A DNA stretch of 64,000 bases, from NCBI GenBank assembly GCA_016124535.1, contig WGNK01000041.1, positions 78,569 through 142,568 on the forward strand, in the 5' to 3' direction. The translations under genes and the position numbers were made by a program. Each line of letters begins with the position of its first letter. The first letter of the stretch is position 1. The stretch is from Azospirillum sp. Lineage in GTDB: Bacteria > Pseudomonadota > Alphaproteobacteria > Azospirillales > Azospirillaceae. This document shows positions 8,279 to 16,435 of the stretch, in pieces. Under the pieces are notes generated by a model, which was given only the letters and a program-made list of their open reading frames with translations, ran no database searches and was not told where the DNA came from.

Positions 8279-10966
8279 ATGCCGACCCAGCCTCGGGTTT
8301 CTCTGATCTCCCGCATCGGCATCGCCAGACGGCTGTGGCTGGCCTTCGGGCTGCTCCTGGCCCTGCTGGCCACCCTCGCCGGTGCCGGGCTGCTCGGCCA
8401 GCGCAGTGCCGGCCGCGACATCGCCGCCGCGACCGCCGGAACACAGGTGATCCAGCTGGCCAGCGAGATCGAGATCTGGATGGCCAATCTGCGGATCGAC
8501 GTGCAGAAATACGCATTTACCGGCGACCATCACTACCTCGACCGGATCAAGCAGGCGCGGGCCGGCTACGACGCCCTGATCGCCCGGTCGAAAAACATCG
8601 TCGCCACCTCGGGCCAAGCCGAAGGATTCGCCGGGATCGCGCGCCGGCTCACCGAGTTCGACCACCAGCTCGAACGTTTGGAGGCGGTCCGCCAGAACGA
8701 GGACCAGATACTGGCCCAGCGGTTGATCCCGCTCGGCCAGCACGTGGCCACGGCCCTGGCCGCGCAGCGGACGGCCGCCGCGACTGCGGGCAGTACCGAG
8801 GAGATGGCGGTTGCCGCCGAGCTGGAGCGCCTGTGGCTGACCATTCAGATCGACGCCGACCGTTTCCTTGGTTTTGATGAGAACGCCGCCGAGCATCGGG
8901 TCGGGGACGCTACCGGTGCCCTGGTGCAACGGCTCGACGCCGCCCGTGTTGCCGCCGGACGGGATGCCAAGCGCCTGGAGGCGGTGACCGCGGTCACCGG
9001 CGAAGCCAAGGCCTGGCTGGCCGCGTTCAAGGAGGTGGTCAGCGTCAATGCCGAATTAGTCCGCCTGCGCGACGACACCCTGGTAGTTGCCGGCATGGCG
9101 CTGGCCGACGATGCCAGCACCATCGTCAAGGCGGCCCAGACCGCTCAGGACGCCCTGGAGCAGCGCAGCGTCGACAACGAACGCTTCCTCGCTGCCCTGA
9201 CCCTGCTGATCGGCCTGCTGTCGCTGATGGTCGGACTGGCCGCCGCCCAGATCATTGCCCGCAGCATCGTGCGCCCGGTCAATGCGGTCAGAGCGGTGAT
9301 GAATGATCTCACCGACGGCCATCTCGACGTCGTCGTACCGTTCACCGAAGGCGCCGACGAACTGGCGGAAATGGCGCGCGCGGTCGCAAGGTTCAAGAAA
9401 ATCGCGGTGTCGGCGGTGCGCGCCGAGATCGGACTGCACCAGGTCTCGGCCAAGATCATGATGGCCGACACCGACAACACGATCATCTTCGCCAACCAGG
9501 CCCTGGTCGAGATGTATTCGACCGCGGAGTCGGATATCCGCAAGGCAATGCCTCATTTTGATGCCCGCACCCTGGTCGGCAAGAATTTCGACTTGTTTCA
9601 CAAAGACCCCGGCCACCAGCGGCGGCTGTGCGGCGCCCTTACCACGACCTATCATGGTTCGGCCAAGGTCGGCCGACGCACCTTCAAGGTGGTTGCCAAC
9701 CCGATGTTCGGCCGGCACGGCGAACGTCTTGGCACCGTGATCGAGTGGCAGGACCTGACCGACGAACTGGCGATCGAGGAAGAGATCCGCGGCATGGTCG
9801 AGAGTGCGGTGCGCGGGGATTTCAACCGCCGCATCGCGCTCGACGGCAAGGTCGGATTTTTCGAGGCGGTCAGCCACGGCATCAACCAGCTGGCCGCCAA
9901 TGTCGCCGGCGCCGCCGAAGAGCTGGCGGGGATGCTCGAAGCGCTGGCCAAGGGCGATCTCAGCCGCCGGATGGCACGCAGCTACGAGGGCGTCTTTCTG
10001 CGCCTGAAAGACGACTTCAACCGCACCAGCGACAACCTGGCTGAGATCGTCGGCCGGATCAACGAGGCGACCGCGACCATCTCCGCGGTCGCCGCCGAGG
10101 TCGCCGCCGGCAGCGGCGACCTGTCGGAACGCACCGAGCAACAGGCCTCGAGCCTGGAAGAGACGGCGGCGTCGATGGAACAGCTCGCCGCCACGGTGCG
10201 CAGCAATGCCGACAACGCTCAGCAGCTGAATGGCTTCGCCCACGATGCGCGGACTGCGGCCGAACGTGGCAGCCAGGTCGCGGGTGACGCCGTCGAGGCG
10301 ATGCGCCGGATCGAGGCGTCGTCACGCAAGATCAGCGACATCATCGGCGTAATCGACGAGATCGCCTTCCAGACCAATCTGCTCGCCCTCAATGCCGCGG
10401 TCGAGGCGGCCCGCGCCGGCGATGCCGGGCGCGGCTTCGCGGTGGTGGCGCAGGAAGTCCGACAGCTTGCCCAGCGTTCGGCCCAGGCGTCCAAAGAGAT
10501 CAAGGCCCTGATCGGCGAGAGCAGCAGCCATGTTCAGGACGGGGTCGAACTGGTGCGGGGGGCCGGCGGTGCGCTGGCGGAAATCGTGTCAGCGGTCGGC
10601 CGGGTTGCCGATCTGGTCCACGAGATCGCGCGTGCCACCACCGAGCAGGCCAACGGCGTCGAGGAAATCAACCGCGCGGTGGCGCAGATGGACGAGATGA
10701 CCCAGAAGAACGCCGCTCTGGTCGAGCAGAGTACTGCGGCCGCGCGCTCGATGGAGGACCAGGCCGAGGCGCTCACGGAGCTGATGGTGTTTTTTCACGG
10801 CGATGAGTGCGCTCCACCGGCTGCCATGCCGGCGGCGCTGGCGGCCCGCCACAATAGCGATGTCGCCCGCTCGGCACCCGCCCGCGTCACCGCGGTCAAA
10901 TCCGGCCGGACCTTGAGACGGGCGAATGCCGATGCCGGTGACGACACGGACTGGCAAGAGTTTTGA
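8279..10966 (+). CDS. Methyl-accepting chemotaxis protein with PAS domain and CheR/CheB tether
   Basis: An 895-aa transmembrane receptor. TM1 is at residues 13-37 and TM2 at about 303-327, enclosing a large helical periplasmic sensor. A HAMP domain follows (ARSIVRPVNAVRAVMNDL). Next come a cytoplasmic PAS segment (KIMMADTDNTIIFANQALVE), a second HAMP-like region and the signalling hairpin, with tip IAFQTNLLALNAAVEAARAG. The last five residues are DWQEF, matching the xWxxF pentapeptide that tethers CheR/CheB. AGGGAG lies at 8263-8268 before the ATG. Long upstream extensions of this frame run inside cheW and are not credible. The PAS domain suggests an additional cytoplasmic ligand or redox input. 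Confidence 0.93.
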   Translation: MPTQPRVSLISRIGIARRLWLAFGLLLALLATLAGAGLLGQRSAGRDIAAATAGTQVIQLASEIEIWMANLRIDVQKYAFTGDHHYLDRIKQARAGYDALIARSKNIVATSGQAEGFAGIARRLTEFDHQLERLEAVRQNEDQILAQRLIPLGQHVATALAAQRTAAATAGSTEEMAVAAELERLWLTIQIDADRFLGFDENAAEHRVGDATGALVQRLDAARVAAGRDAKRLEAVTAVTGEAKAWLAAFKEVVSVNAELVRLRDDTLVVAGMALADDASTIVKAAQTAQDALEQRSVDNERFLAALTLLIGLLSLMVGLAAAQIIARSIVRPVNAVRAVMNDLTDGHLDVVVPFTEGADELAEMARAVARFKKIAVSAVRAEIGLHQVSAKIMMADTDNTIIFANQALVEMYSTAESDIRKAMPHFDARTLVGKNFDLFHKDPGHQRRLCGALTTTYHGSAKVGRRTFKVVANPMFGRHGERLGTVIEWQDLTDELAIEEEIRGMVESAVRGDFNRRIALDGKVGFFEAVSHGINQLAANVAGAAEELAGMLEALAKGDLSRRMARSYEGVFLRLKDDFNRTSDNLAEIVGRINEATATISAVAAEVAAGSGDLSERTEQQASSLEETAASMEQLAATVRSNADNAQQLNGFAHDARTAAERGSQVAGDAVEAMRRIEASSRKISDIIGVIDEIAFQTNLLALNAAVEAARAGDAGRGFAVVAQEVRQLAQRSAQASKEIKALIGESSSHVQDGVELVRGAGGALAEIVSAVGRVADLVHEIARATTEQANGVEEINRAVAQMDEMTQKNAALVEQSTAAARSMEDQAEALTELMVFFHGDECAPPAAMPAALAARHNSDVARSAPARVTAVKSGRTLRRANADAGDDTDWQEF

Positions 10967-10968
10967 CC

Positions 10969-11862
10969 ATGGCGGTGGTCAAGGCGGACCGAATATCAGC
11001 GCCAAGCCCGGTTCGGGTGCCGGGCGTGCGTCGAGAGTTCCGCTTCGAACGCGACCATTTTGACCGGATTGCCGGACTGCTCTATCACCTGTGCGGTATC
11101 CACCTGGCGCCACACAAACAGGACATGGTCTATTCGCGCCTGGTACGGCGCTTGCGCCTGCTCGAGCTCAGTGATTTTGGCGCCTATTGCGACCTGCTGG
11201 AGAGCGATCTGGACGGCGGCGAGATCGGCTGCCTGGTCAACGCCTTGACCACCAACCTGACCAGCTTCTTCCGTGAACCCCATCACTTCCGGCACTTGAC
11301 CGAGACCGCCCTGCCCCAGATGCGGTCGGGCCAGACCCCGCGACCGCGGCTGCGCATCTGGTCGGCCGGCTGCGCGTCGGGCCCGGAGCCGTACAGCATT
11401 GCCATGGTCCTGCTATCGGCCGTAGCCGATCTGCGGCGCTGGGACGCCCGGATTCTCGCCACCGACATCGACACCCAGGTTATCGAGACCGCGCGGCGCG
11501 GTTACTATCCGATCGAATTGGGCGAAACCATCCCGCCGGAGCTGCGCTTGCGCTCGACCCGCCGGTTGCGCAATCCTCAAGGCGAACAAAGACTCGCCAT
11601 GGGCGACGAGCTCCGCCGGCTGATCGTGTTCAAACCGCTCAATCTGCTCGAGCCCTGGCCGATGAAAGGGCCTTTCGACGTCATCTTTTGCCGCAATGTC
11701 CTGATCTATTTCGACCGCACCGTCCGCAAGAGGATCGCCGATGGCTTCACGGACCTGCTGACCCCGGGTGGCTTTCTCTATCTCGGCCATTCCGAGAGCC
11801 TCTACGGCGTGACCGACCGGCTCGTCCAGACCGGACCAACCATTTACCGGAGAAACCCATGA
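10969..11862 (+). CDS. cheR: Chemoreceptor glutamate methyltransferase CheR
   Basis: A SAM-dependent methyltransferase of about 297 aa. The N-terminal helical CheR domain (FDRIAGLLYHLCGIHLAP) precedes the catalytic domain. The SAM motif is IWSAGCASGPEPYSIAMVL, and FDVIFCRNVLIYFD follows. The usual SAGCSTGEEPYS is slightly altered to ASGPEPYS. The ATG at 10969 is preferred. A TTG at 10963 overlapping the MCP stop is an alternative. It methylates receptor glutamates during adaptation and may dock on the DWQEF tail of the preceding receptor. Confidence 0.93.
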   Translation: MAVVKADRISAPSPVRVPGVRREFRFERDHFDRIAGLLYHLCGIHLAPHKQDMVYSRLVRRLRLLELSDFGAYCDLLESDLDGGEIGCLVNALTTNLTSFFREPHHFRHLTETALPQMRSGQTPRPRLRIWSAGCASGPEPYSIAMVLLSAVADLRRWDARILATDIDTQVIETARRGYYPIELGETIPPELRLRSTRRLRNPQGEQRLAMGDELRRLIVFKPLNLLEPWPMKGPFDVIFCRNVLIYFDRTVRKRIADGFTDLLTPGGFLYLGHSESLYGVTDRLVQTGPTIYRRNP

Positions 11863-12488
11863 CCGAGGCGCCCCCATCGGGACGACCGGCCGGCAAATGG
11901 TCCAACGGCAAATTAATGCCGCCGCGCTTTGACGCGCGCAGCATCAAGGTCCTGGTCGGCCGTCACGGCATCAGCCGGCGTCACGACGAAATGCTGGTGA
12001 CCACCCTGGGCAGCTGCGTCGCCGCCTGCATCCGTGATCCGGTCGCAGCGGTGGGCGGCATGAATCACTTCCTGCTCCCCGAAGCGCCGAACCTGCGTGA
12101 CGGCCGCGCCGATGCCGCCACCCGCTATGGCAGCGTCGCCATGGAACATTTGATCAATGGTATACTGGCCCAGGGCGGCCGCCGCGACCGCCTTGAAGTC
12201 AAGGTATTCGGTGGTGCCAAGGTGATCGATTCCAGCCTCGACGTCGGACATCTCAACGCCAATTTCGTTCTCGACTATATCAGCCGGGAGGGGCTGCACC
12301 TGGTCGGCCAGGATCTCGGCGGAACACTGGCCCGCCGGGTTCACTACTTCCCGGTCAGCGGCCGGGTGTTCCGACGGGTGCTGCGCCCGGAGGCGATGTC
12401 CGACGCCGCCAGCAAAGAGCTGGATTACCTGGGGGCCCTTCGGCGTACCCCGATCGAGGGTGCGGTCGAATTGTTCGATGACCCATGA
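11859..12488 (+). CDS. cheD: Chemoreceptor glutamine deamidase CheD
   Basis: A 209-aa CheD. The catalytic cysteine sits in TTLGSCVAACIRD (Cys53) and the histidine in MNHFLLPE (His70). CheD deamidates receptor glutamines and, in systems with CheC, modulates adaptation through CheC binding. A CheC-family protein is present elsewhere in this window (27841-28455), though in a different operon. The ATG overlaps the cheR stop (ATGA). Confidence 0.93.
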   Translation: MTEAPPSGRPAGKWSNGKLMPPRFDARSIKVLVGRHGISRRHDEMLVTTLGSCVAACIRDPVAAVGGMNHFLLPEAPNLRDGRADAATRYGSVAMEHLINGILAQGGRRDRLEVKVFGGAKVIDSSLDVGHLNANFVLDYISREGLHLVGQDLGGTLARRVHYFPVSGRVFRRVLRPEAMSDAASKELDYLGALRRTPIEGAVELFDDP

Positions 12489-12587
12489 GCCGGGCGCCGG
12501 GACCGATGAACCTTGGGCAGGTCAGCGGCATGGGGACTGGCAGCGCGCCTATCACGGCGAGCTGGGTGGGACAAAGGGGCAAGTGAC

Positions 12588-13676
12588 GTGGCCAAACCGA
12601 TCCGGGTTGTGATCGTAGACGACAGCCCCCTGATGCGCAAAGTCCTGGCGGCGGCGCTGGCGGCAGATCCCGAGATCGAGGTCGCCGGGGCCGCCGGCGA
12701 CCCCTTCGAAGCCCGGGCCTTGATCAAGGCGACCAATCCGGACGTGGTCACGCTCGACGTAGCGATGCCGCGCATGGATGGATTGAGCTTCCTGCAGAAG
12801 ATCATGATGCTGCGCCCCATGCCGGTCATCATGGTGTCGTCACTCACTCAGGAGGGTGCCGAGATCACCCTCCGCGCCCTCGAACTGGGCGCTGTGGACT
12901 ATGTCGCCAAACCCGATGGCGGTGATCTCTCCGGCTTTGCCGAGCTGCGCCGGGATCTGGTGGCGAAGGTGCGAGTGGCGGCGACGGCGCGGGTTTGCGC
13001 CGGGCCGCGATCGCCGCCGCAGCCCCTGCCCGCGCCACGACAGCCGGTCGCTAACCGGGTGATCGCGATCGGTGCTTCAACCGGCGGCGTCGAGCGCATC
13101 CGCGACATCCTGTTGGCAATGCCGGTCGATTGCCCGCCGATCGTGATTACCCAGCATATGGGGGCGGCCTATCTCGCCAGCTTCGCCGCCCGTCTCGACC
13201 GCCAGTGCGCGCCAATGGTCCGTCTCGCCGGCGACGGCGTCCGATTGATCCCCGGCGTGGTCCTGATTGCACCGGGCAACGGCCACCTGTTGATCCACCG
13301 CGACGGCAGCGGGTTGTTCTGCGGTCTCGACGACGAGCCGCCGGTCAACGGCCATCGACCTTCGGTGGATGTCCTGTTCCACTCACTGGCCTGCAGCGCC
13401 GGCAACGGTGCGGTTGGTTTGATCCTCAGCGGCATGGGACGGGACGGCGCCGAAGGGCTGGCGGCAATGCGTGCTGCCGGCGCCTTTACCATCGGCGAAC
13501 AGGAATCGAGTTGTGTTGTCTACGGCATGCCGCGGACGGCCAAGGAGGCCGGCGGCGTCTGCCTCGAGTTGCCCTTGGCGCAGATTGCCTGCGAGGCTCT
13601 GCGCGCGATCGAGACGCCGCTCGATCTCAGCGGTTCCAGGGGCCCAGGGACCAAGCGGAAAATCGCGATTTCGTGA
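12588..13676 (+). CDS. cheB: Chemotaxis methylesterase/response regulator CheB
   Basis: A 362-aa two-domain CheB. The receiver has VVIVDDSPLMRK, the phosphoacceptor in VVTLDVAMPRMDG (Asp57) and Lys108. The C-terminal methylesterase triad is Ser164 (IGASTGGVE), His190 (ITQHMGAAY) and Asp286 (GMGRDGAEG). The GTG start at 12588 follows an AAAGGGG ribosome site. An ATG at 12513 would add 25 unconserved residues. It is the last gene of the chemotaxis operon. Confidence 0.94.
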   Translation: MAKPIRVVIVDDSPLMRKVLAAALAADPEIEVAGAAGDPFEARALIKATNPDVVTLDVAMPRMDGLSFLQKIMMLRPMPVIMVSSLTQEGAEITLRALELGAVDYVAKPDGGDLSGFAELRRDLVAKVRVAATARVCAGPRSPPQPLPAPRQPVANRVIAIGASTGGVERIRDILLAMPVDCPPIVITQHMGAAYLASFAARLDRQCAPMVRLAGDGVRLIPGVVLIAPGNGHLLIHRDGSGLFCGLDDEPPVNGHRPSVDVLFHSLACSAGNGAVGLILSGMGRDGAEGLAAMRAAGAFTIGEQESSCVVYGMPRTAKEAGGVCLELPLAQIACEALRAIETPLDLSGSRGPGTKRKIAIS

Positions 13677-14181
13677 TCGCCCCAGCGAAGGCACCGTCTT
13701 TGCTTTCGCTGGAACCGAGGGGTCCAGCGAGCATTACGAATTCGTACACGACTGGACGATCGGAACAATCGGAACACTTTATAGGAACCACTGGAGTTTT
13801 CCGGACGAATTGCCGTGTTGCCACCCCGACTGAGCGATACCCTTCCTGTCTCTCGCCCACCTGCGCGGGAAATCGGCGACGGTGGGTTTGCTCTGCCCGG
13901 CCGCCAGACGCGGAAGACCGGCGTGCAAGGAATCCTCTCCGGAGCCCATCGGTGAAGCGTATGATATTGGGGAAGACTGGGTTCCAAGGCTCGTCTTGCG
14001 CAGGTATGGCCGGTCCGCTATTCCGTCCTGTACCGGTCTTGCTCGGTGCCTTGCCACACGGCACGCAGCCGGGACACCAGCCTTCAAGGTCGGGACGACG
14101 GGCGGTTTGGGCGAAGGTAACGACAGATCGACCGAAATCCAGCTATGGTGCAGGTCTTTTTTGGAAGGGATAGTGACGCCG
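13677..14181 (+). other. 505-base non-coding gap with palindrome and GGAAC repeats
   Basis: No protein with credible codon use is found between cheB and the next STAS gene. Visible structures are an inverted repeat CCAGCGAA/TTCGCTGG (13682-13689 and 13705-13712) just after cheB, a perfect 12-base palindrome TACGAATTCGTA (13735-13746), and three GGAAC elements (13762, 13771, 13784). The first two GGAAC copies lie in a 9-base tandem repeat, ATCGGAACA. GGAAC is the -35 element of EcfG-type sigma factors, but no matching CGTT -10 lies 16-17 bases downstream. The region probably holds the promoter of the partner-switch module. Confidence 0.5.
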
Positions 14182-14487
14182 ATGGATTACGGAATCGAAA
14201 TCACCGATCAGGAGGCCATTGTCCGTTTGAGCGGGCGGCTTACCTTCAATGATCATGTCAAGCTGCGCAACCTCATCCGGGAAATGACGCAAAATGAGGT
14301 CACGCAGCAAACTCTGGATATGAGCAATCTGGATTTCGTCGATTCTGTGGGAATCGGGATGCTTCTGATCGCCCGCGAAGAATTGGCTACTGTAAAAAAG
14401 CAGTTCGTCCTGCGCCATGCCTCGGGCCAGGTCAAACGGGTTCTGACGGTGGCTCAGCTTGGCCGGCTGATAACGATTGAGGATTGA
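14182..14487 (+). CDS. STAS-domain anti-anti-sigma factor-like protein
   Basis: A 101-aa SpoIIAA/RsbV-type STAS protein. It has the core LSGRLTFNDHVKLRNLI and the switch loop LDFVDSVGIGMLL, in which Ser55 aligns with the serine phosphorylated by SpoIIAB/RsbW. The ATG at 14182 gives the domain start. A GTG at 14173 lies closer to GGAAGGGA and would add three residues. It is the first gene of a STAS, ATPase and two receiver-phosphatase operon, so it is probably the antagonist whose phosphorylation state is set by the following genes. Confidence 0.82.
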   Translation: MDYGIEITDQEAIVRLSGRLTFNDHVKLRNLIREMTQNEVTQQTLDMSNLDFVDSVGIGMLLIAREELATVKKQFVLRHASGQVKRVLTVAQLGRLITIED

Positions 14488-15227
14488 AGAGGACGGCTTT
14501 GTCTTTCCATCCTGGACCCGCCCTGCAAGGATTTGGCTTGCCAGAGGAGCGCCTGTCTTCGGTCGCGACTTACTGCTGCATGCCGGTCCGTCGGTCTCAG
14601 GATGGCTTCCGTACCGCGCACCGCGCGTCATCATCGGTGATCGCCCTGCTCGGCCTGGATTGGGAAGACGAAATCGACAGCTCCTGGCATGCGCCGTTCA
14701 CCGCCTGGATCGAACTGGCGTCCTGTTCCGACGCCGCTGTCGCCGAATTGGTCGAACGCGCCGCCCGACACAGCCTTTTTGCCTCCCTCAGCGCCGCCAG
14801 CGCCAATCGCATCGCCCTGGCCCGTGGCCTGGTCTTGACCATATCGGACCACCGTCCGATCGCGCTGGCGCAACGCAACGATCTGGAGCTCGCCCTGCAC
14901 GAGGCGATCGCCAATGCGATTCTGCATGGAAACCTGGAAATCGATGGCATCCGGACCCTCAACCTGGCCGACCTCGATCGGTTTTCGCAGGATATCATCC
15001 ACCGCACCGATGAACCGGCGCTTGCGGCCAGGCGGGTCGAGGTTGCCTGCAGCCTGGAGGACGACCGACTGCAGATCGACGTGACCGACCAGGGCCGCGG
15101 CTTCTCGTCGGGCCAGCCGGGAGCGGTCGGCGCCGGCGGACGCGGCCTGCAGCTGATCGCCACTCTCACCCGGTCGTGCCAGTTGCTCGACGGTGGCCGG
15201 TGTATCCGCATGGAGTTCGCATTGTGA
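14484..15227 (+). CDS. RsbW-like HATPase (serine kinase/anti-sigma type)
   Basis: A protein of up to 247 aa with a GHKL ATPase domain in its C-terminal two-thirds. It has LHEAIANAILHGNLE (N box), VTDQGRGFSSG (G1) and GGRGLQLIATL (G2), as in SpoIIAB/RsbW-type kinases. A TTG at 14484 overlaps the STAS stop. An ATG at 14580 is possible and would still retain the domain. It probably phosphorylates the upstream STAS protein. Whether it also binds a sigma factor is unknown, since none is encoded next to it. Confidence 0.8.
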   Translation: MKRTALSFHPGPALQGFGLPEERLSSVATYCCMPVRRSQDGFRTAHRASSSVIALLGLDWEDEIDSSWHAPFTAWIELASCSDAAVAELVERAARHSLFASLSAASANRIALARGLVLTISDHRPIALAQRNDLELALHEAIANAILHGNLEIDGIRTLNLADLDRFSQDIIHRTDEPALAARRVEVACSLEDDRLQIDVTDQGRGFSSGQPGAVGAGGRGLQLIATLTRSCQLLDGGRCIRMEFAL

Positions 15228-16435
15228 TCCCGAATATCCGGCCAAGCATCCAACGGGCCAACATTGGCGCGGATTTACGCCTGCCGATCCACGACTGCGA
15301 CATCCTGGTGGTCGAAGACGTACCGTGGAACCGGCACCTGATCGGCACCATCCTGACCGGGGCCGGATTTACCCGCGTCCGCTATGCCAATGACGGCCAG
15401 GATGCGCTGGACGCGGTCGCGGTGGCAATCCCGGACCTGGTGGTTCTCGACATCATGATGCCGCGGATGGATGGCTTTGAGGTGTGCCGGCACCTGCGTG
15501 CCGCTCCGGAAACTGCGGAACTGCCGATTTTGATCCAAACCGCGCTGACCAGCACCGACGACCGCAACCAGGCCTTTCAGGTCGGCAGCACCGATCTGGT
15601 GGTCAAGCCGCTCGACCAGGCAGAGCTGATCGCGCGGGTTCGCATCCATCTGGAAAACCACGTGCTGATCCGCGACCTTCAGCTGTTCCGGGCGCGGCTC
15701 GAAGGCGAGTTGGAGGTGGCCCGGACGATCTATCAGGACCTGTTGCCCGGTGCCGACTTGATTGCCGGGCTCCAGGCCAGCCATGGCGTAGTCATTCGCT
15801 CGCAATCCCGCGACCGTAACGAACTGGGCGGCCGCCTCTGGGGGGTAAAGGCCCAAGGACCGGAACGGCTCTCGGTCTATCTGCTCGATATCCCCGGTCG
15901 AAGCATCTCGGCTGCGCTCAATGCCTGTCAGCTGCATACCCTGATCGGCGATCTGCTCGAACCGTCGCGCTCCCCCGGAAGCCTGTTGACCGAGCTCAAT
16001 GGCCGCGCCTGCCGACTGGAAGCCCTGGGCGACATCGCCTTCGTCGCCATCGGAACCATCGAGCCGGCCAATGGCCGGTTCACCTATGCCACCGCAGGCG
16101 ATTGCCGGCCGATCGTGATCCATGCAGACCACGATATCCCGGTGGTCGGCGAAACCGCGAATACCCCGTTCGGGGTCGTCGCCACCACTCAGTACGAGGA
16201 CCACGGCCTCAGCTTCGGCCCCGGCGCGACGCTCCTGCTCGGAACTCCCTCGTCGGAGCTGACATCGCTGCTGACCGCGGCCATCGCCGGCGTCAATGGC
16301 CCGGCGCGCGCCGACGCCGTCGCCGGAGTGATTGCCGAGACCTGCGGCGGCAAGCGATCGACGATTCAATTCGATCGTGCCGATCACCGAGCTGGTTCCG
16401 ATCCGACTGCCGATGCGAGGACGAACGGTGCCTGA
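15224..16435 (+). CDS. Receiver-PP2C fusion with degenerate phosphatase domain
   Basis: A 403-aa protein with an intact receiver (Glu31-Asp32, Asp76 in LVVLDIMMP, Lys128), a linking helix (about 140-175) and a SpoIIE/RsbU-like PP2C fold. The metal-binding motifs are lost. Where active relatives have LGGDxxD it reads LGGRLWG (201-207). DxSGHG is replaced by DIPGRS (222-227). The YSD motif and the C-terminal DD are absent. The next gene is an intact paralogue. It is probably an allosteric or scaffold partner rather than an enzyme. The GTG start overlaps the preceding stop. Confidence 0.85.
   Translation: MIPNIRPSIQRANIGADLRLPIHDCDILVVEDVPWNRHLIGTILTGAGFTRVRYANDGQDALDAVAVAIPDLVVLDIMMPRMDGFEVCRHLRAAPETAELPILIQTALTSTDDRNQAFQVGSTDLVVKPLDQAELIARVRIHLENHVLIRDLQLFRARLEGELEVARTIYQDLLPGADLIAGLQASHGVVIRSQSRDRNELGGRLWGVKAQGPERLSVYLLDIPGRSISAALNACQLHTLIGDLLEPSRSPGSLLTELNGRACRLEALGDIAFVAIGTIEPANGRFTYATAGDCRPIVIHADHDIPVVGETANTPFGVVATTQYEDHGLSFGPGATLLLGTPSSELTSLLTAAIAGVNGPARADAVAGVIAETCGGKRSTIQFDRADHRAGSDPTADARTNGA

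Noticed and set aside
13130..14173. 347-codon frame covering the end of cheB and the following gap
   Set aside because: It overlaps cheB in another frame, and its unique part lacks protein-like composition.
15224..16435. Considered a frameshift or pseudogene because the PP2C motifs are missing
   Set aside because: The frame is uninterrupted, the receiver is intact, and the coupling to both neighbours is preserved, so a functional dead phosphatase is more likely.
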